Of a DNA stretch of 64,000 nt, positions 63,321-64,000 are shown piece by piece. Position 1 is the first letter of the stretch, and each line of letters starts with the position of its first letter. Below the pieces are notes generated by a model. That model had not been told where the DNA came from. It made no database searches and saw nothing but the letters and a program-made list of their open reading frames with translations. The position numbers were made by a program, and so were the translations under genes. Origin of the DNA: Inquilinus sp042743185 (GTDB taxonomy: Bacteria; Pseudomonadota; Alphaproteobacteria; DSM-16000; Inquilinaceae); contig NZ_JBHYMS010000005.1 in NCBI RefSeq assembly GCF_042743185.1, forward strand, positions 62,001-126,000, read 5' to 3'.

Positions 63321-64000
63321 TCATGGCCCTTCTGCAGCGATGGGGACGGCGCGGCGAGGCGCCGGGCCGCCTGCTCCAGCCCGCGGCAGGCGACGTAGAA
63401 GGCGGGGGTGAAGATCAGGCCGAAGGCGGTGACGCCGATCATCCCGAAGAACACCACCACGCCCAGCGACTGGCGCATCTCCGCTCCGGCGCCGGTGGCC
63501 AGCACCAGCGGCACCACGCCCAGGATGAAGGCCAGCGAGGTCATCACGATCGGGCGCAGCCGCACCCGGGCCGCCTCGATCGCGGCTGTGGCGCGGTCGG
63601 CGCCCGCGGCCTCGGCCTGGCGCGCGAACTCGACGATCAGGATCGCGTTCTTGGCAGCCAGGCCGATCAGCACCACGAACCCGATCTGCGCCAGGATGTT
63701 GACGTCCATGGCGGCGGCCAGGAGGCCGGTCAGTGCCGCCAGCAGGCACATCGGCACGATCAGGATCACCGACAGCGGCAGGGTCCAGCTCTCGTACAGC
63801 GCCGCCAGCAGCAGGAAAACGAACACCGCCGAGGCCGCGAAGATCAGCAGGACGCTGGTGCCGGCCAGCCGCTCCTGCAGCGCCACCTCGGTCCATTCGA
63901 AGCCGTAGCCCTCGGGCAGGGTCTCGGCCGCGATCCGCTCCATCCGATCCAGCGCGGTGCCGGTCGACACGCCGGCCGCGGCGGCGCCCTGCACCTCGGC
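63317..64000 (-). CDS. RND efflux pump inner-membrane transporter, C-terminal part
   Basis: The reading frame is open to the window end, so the N-terminal part is missing. About 227 residues are seen, with the HAE1/AcrB features YESWTLPLSVILIVPMCLL, GFVVLIGLAAKNAILIVEFA and RLRPIVMTSLAFILGVVPL. The end lacks the long cytosolic tail. It pumps drugs or other amphiphiles with a membrane-fusion partner encoded further upstream, outside the window. Coupled to cytochrome b561 by a four-base overlap. Confidence 0.93.
   Translation of the reverse strand, partial: AEVQGAAAAGVSTGTALDRMERIAAETLPEGYGFEWTEVALQERLAGTSVLLIFAASAVFVFLLLAALYESWTLPLSVILIVPMCLLAALTGLLAAAMDVNILAQIGFVVLIGLAAKNAILIVEFARQAEAAGADRATAAIEAARVRLRPIVMTSLAFILGVVPLVLATGAGAEMRQSLGVVVFFGMIGVTAFGLIFTPAFYVACRGLEQAARRLAAPSPSLQKGHE

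Overview
The window is high-GC DNA from an alphaproteobacterium, most likely a Rhodospirillales member of the Azospirillum/Inquilinus kind. I infer this from gene order and gene types, not from a search: omega subunit followed by a long Rsh, the run lepB-rnc-era-recO-parC, a MucR-type regulator, the run DUF177-rpmF-plsX-fabH-ihfA-merR, a RibB protein fused to a decayed RibA domain, a CBP3-type cytochrome bc1 chaperone, a proton-pumping pyrophosphatase and ChoXWV/Bet choline genes. No rRNA, tRNA, CRISPR array, prophage or complete insertion sequence was seen. One run of ten Ns (24143-24152) marks a scaffold join with poor flanking sequence.

Layout. 1-9055 is a housekeeping block: an NYN-domain protein (cut by the window edge), rpoZ, rsh, lepB, rnc, era, recO and parC. 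9202-13245 carries biotin uptake (bioY) and a three-part TRAP carboxylate transporter arranged as a convergent pair. 13410-18424 holds, on the minus strand, an aminoacyl-tRNA-protein transferase, a small P-loop protein, threonine ammonia-lyase and a penicillin-acylase-type amidase. 18644-21743 has an ornithine/lysine decarboxylase, an alpha/beta hydrolase and hemB, with an SOS-type promoter pointing antisense into hemB. 22079-24709 has a MarR-type regulator, a 146-bp inverted-repeat element, a glutaryl-CoA-dehydrogenase-like enzyme, the assembly gap and mucR.

24926-31044 is a metabolic run: rpiB, glyA, nrdR, riboflavin synthesis (ribE, ribBX, ribH), nusB and thiL. Next come hppA, a BamE lipoprotein, the bc1 chaperone, the fatty-acid/phospholipid run and rodA. 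39865-46250 is a choline-to-betaine unit: betB and betA on the minus strand, divergent from choXWV. 46569-48838 has an exopolysaccharide sugar transferase behind an AT-richer leader, and a PBP4-type carboxypeptidase.

48842-64000 is more accessory: an FAD amine oxidase, a GGDEF protein, a CobW-type metal GTPase preceded by a small unknown gene and a Zur-like palindrome, a DUF1272 protein, an AP2-domain protein, two divergent glutamine-synthetase-family genes with an agmatinase-family gene, cutA, a luciferase-like monooxygenase, a LuxR-type regulator, an Hsp70-like protein, cytochrome b561 and the end of an RND pump. The decarboxylase, the two glutamine-synthetase paralogs, the FAD oxidase and the agmatinase point to active polyamine turnover.

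I did not find a clearly new multi-gene system. The items most worth checking are the SOS-type promoter antisense to hemB, the Zur-like palindrome before the 94-aa gene and cobW, the 146-bp inverted repeat, the AP2-domain protein, and two CTG/TGA start-stop overlaps (rnc and ribBX).
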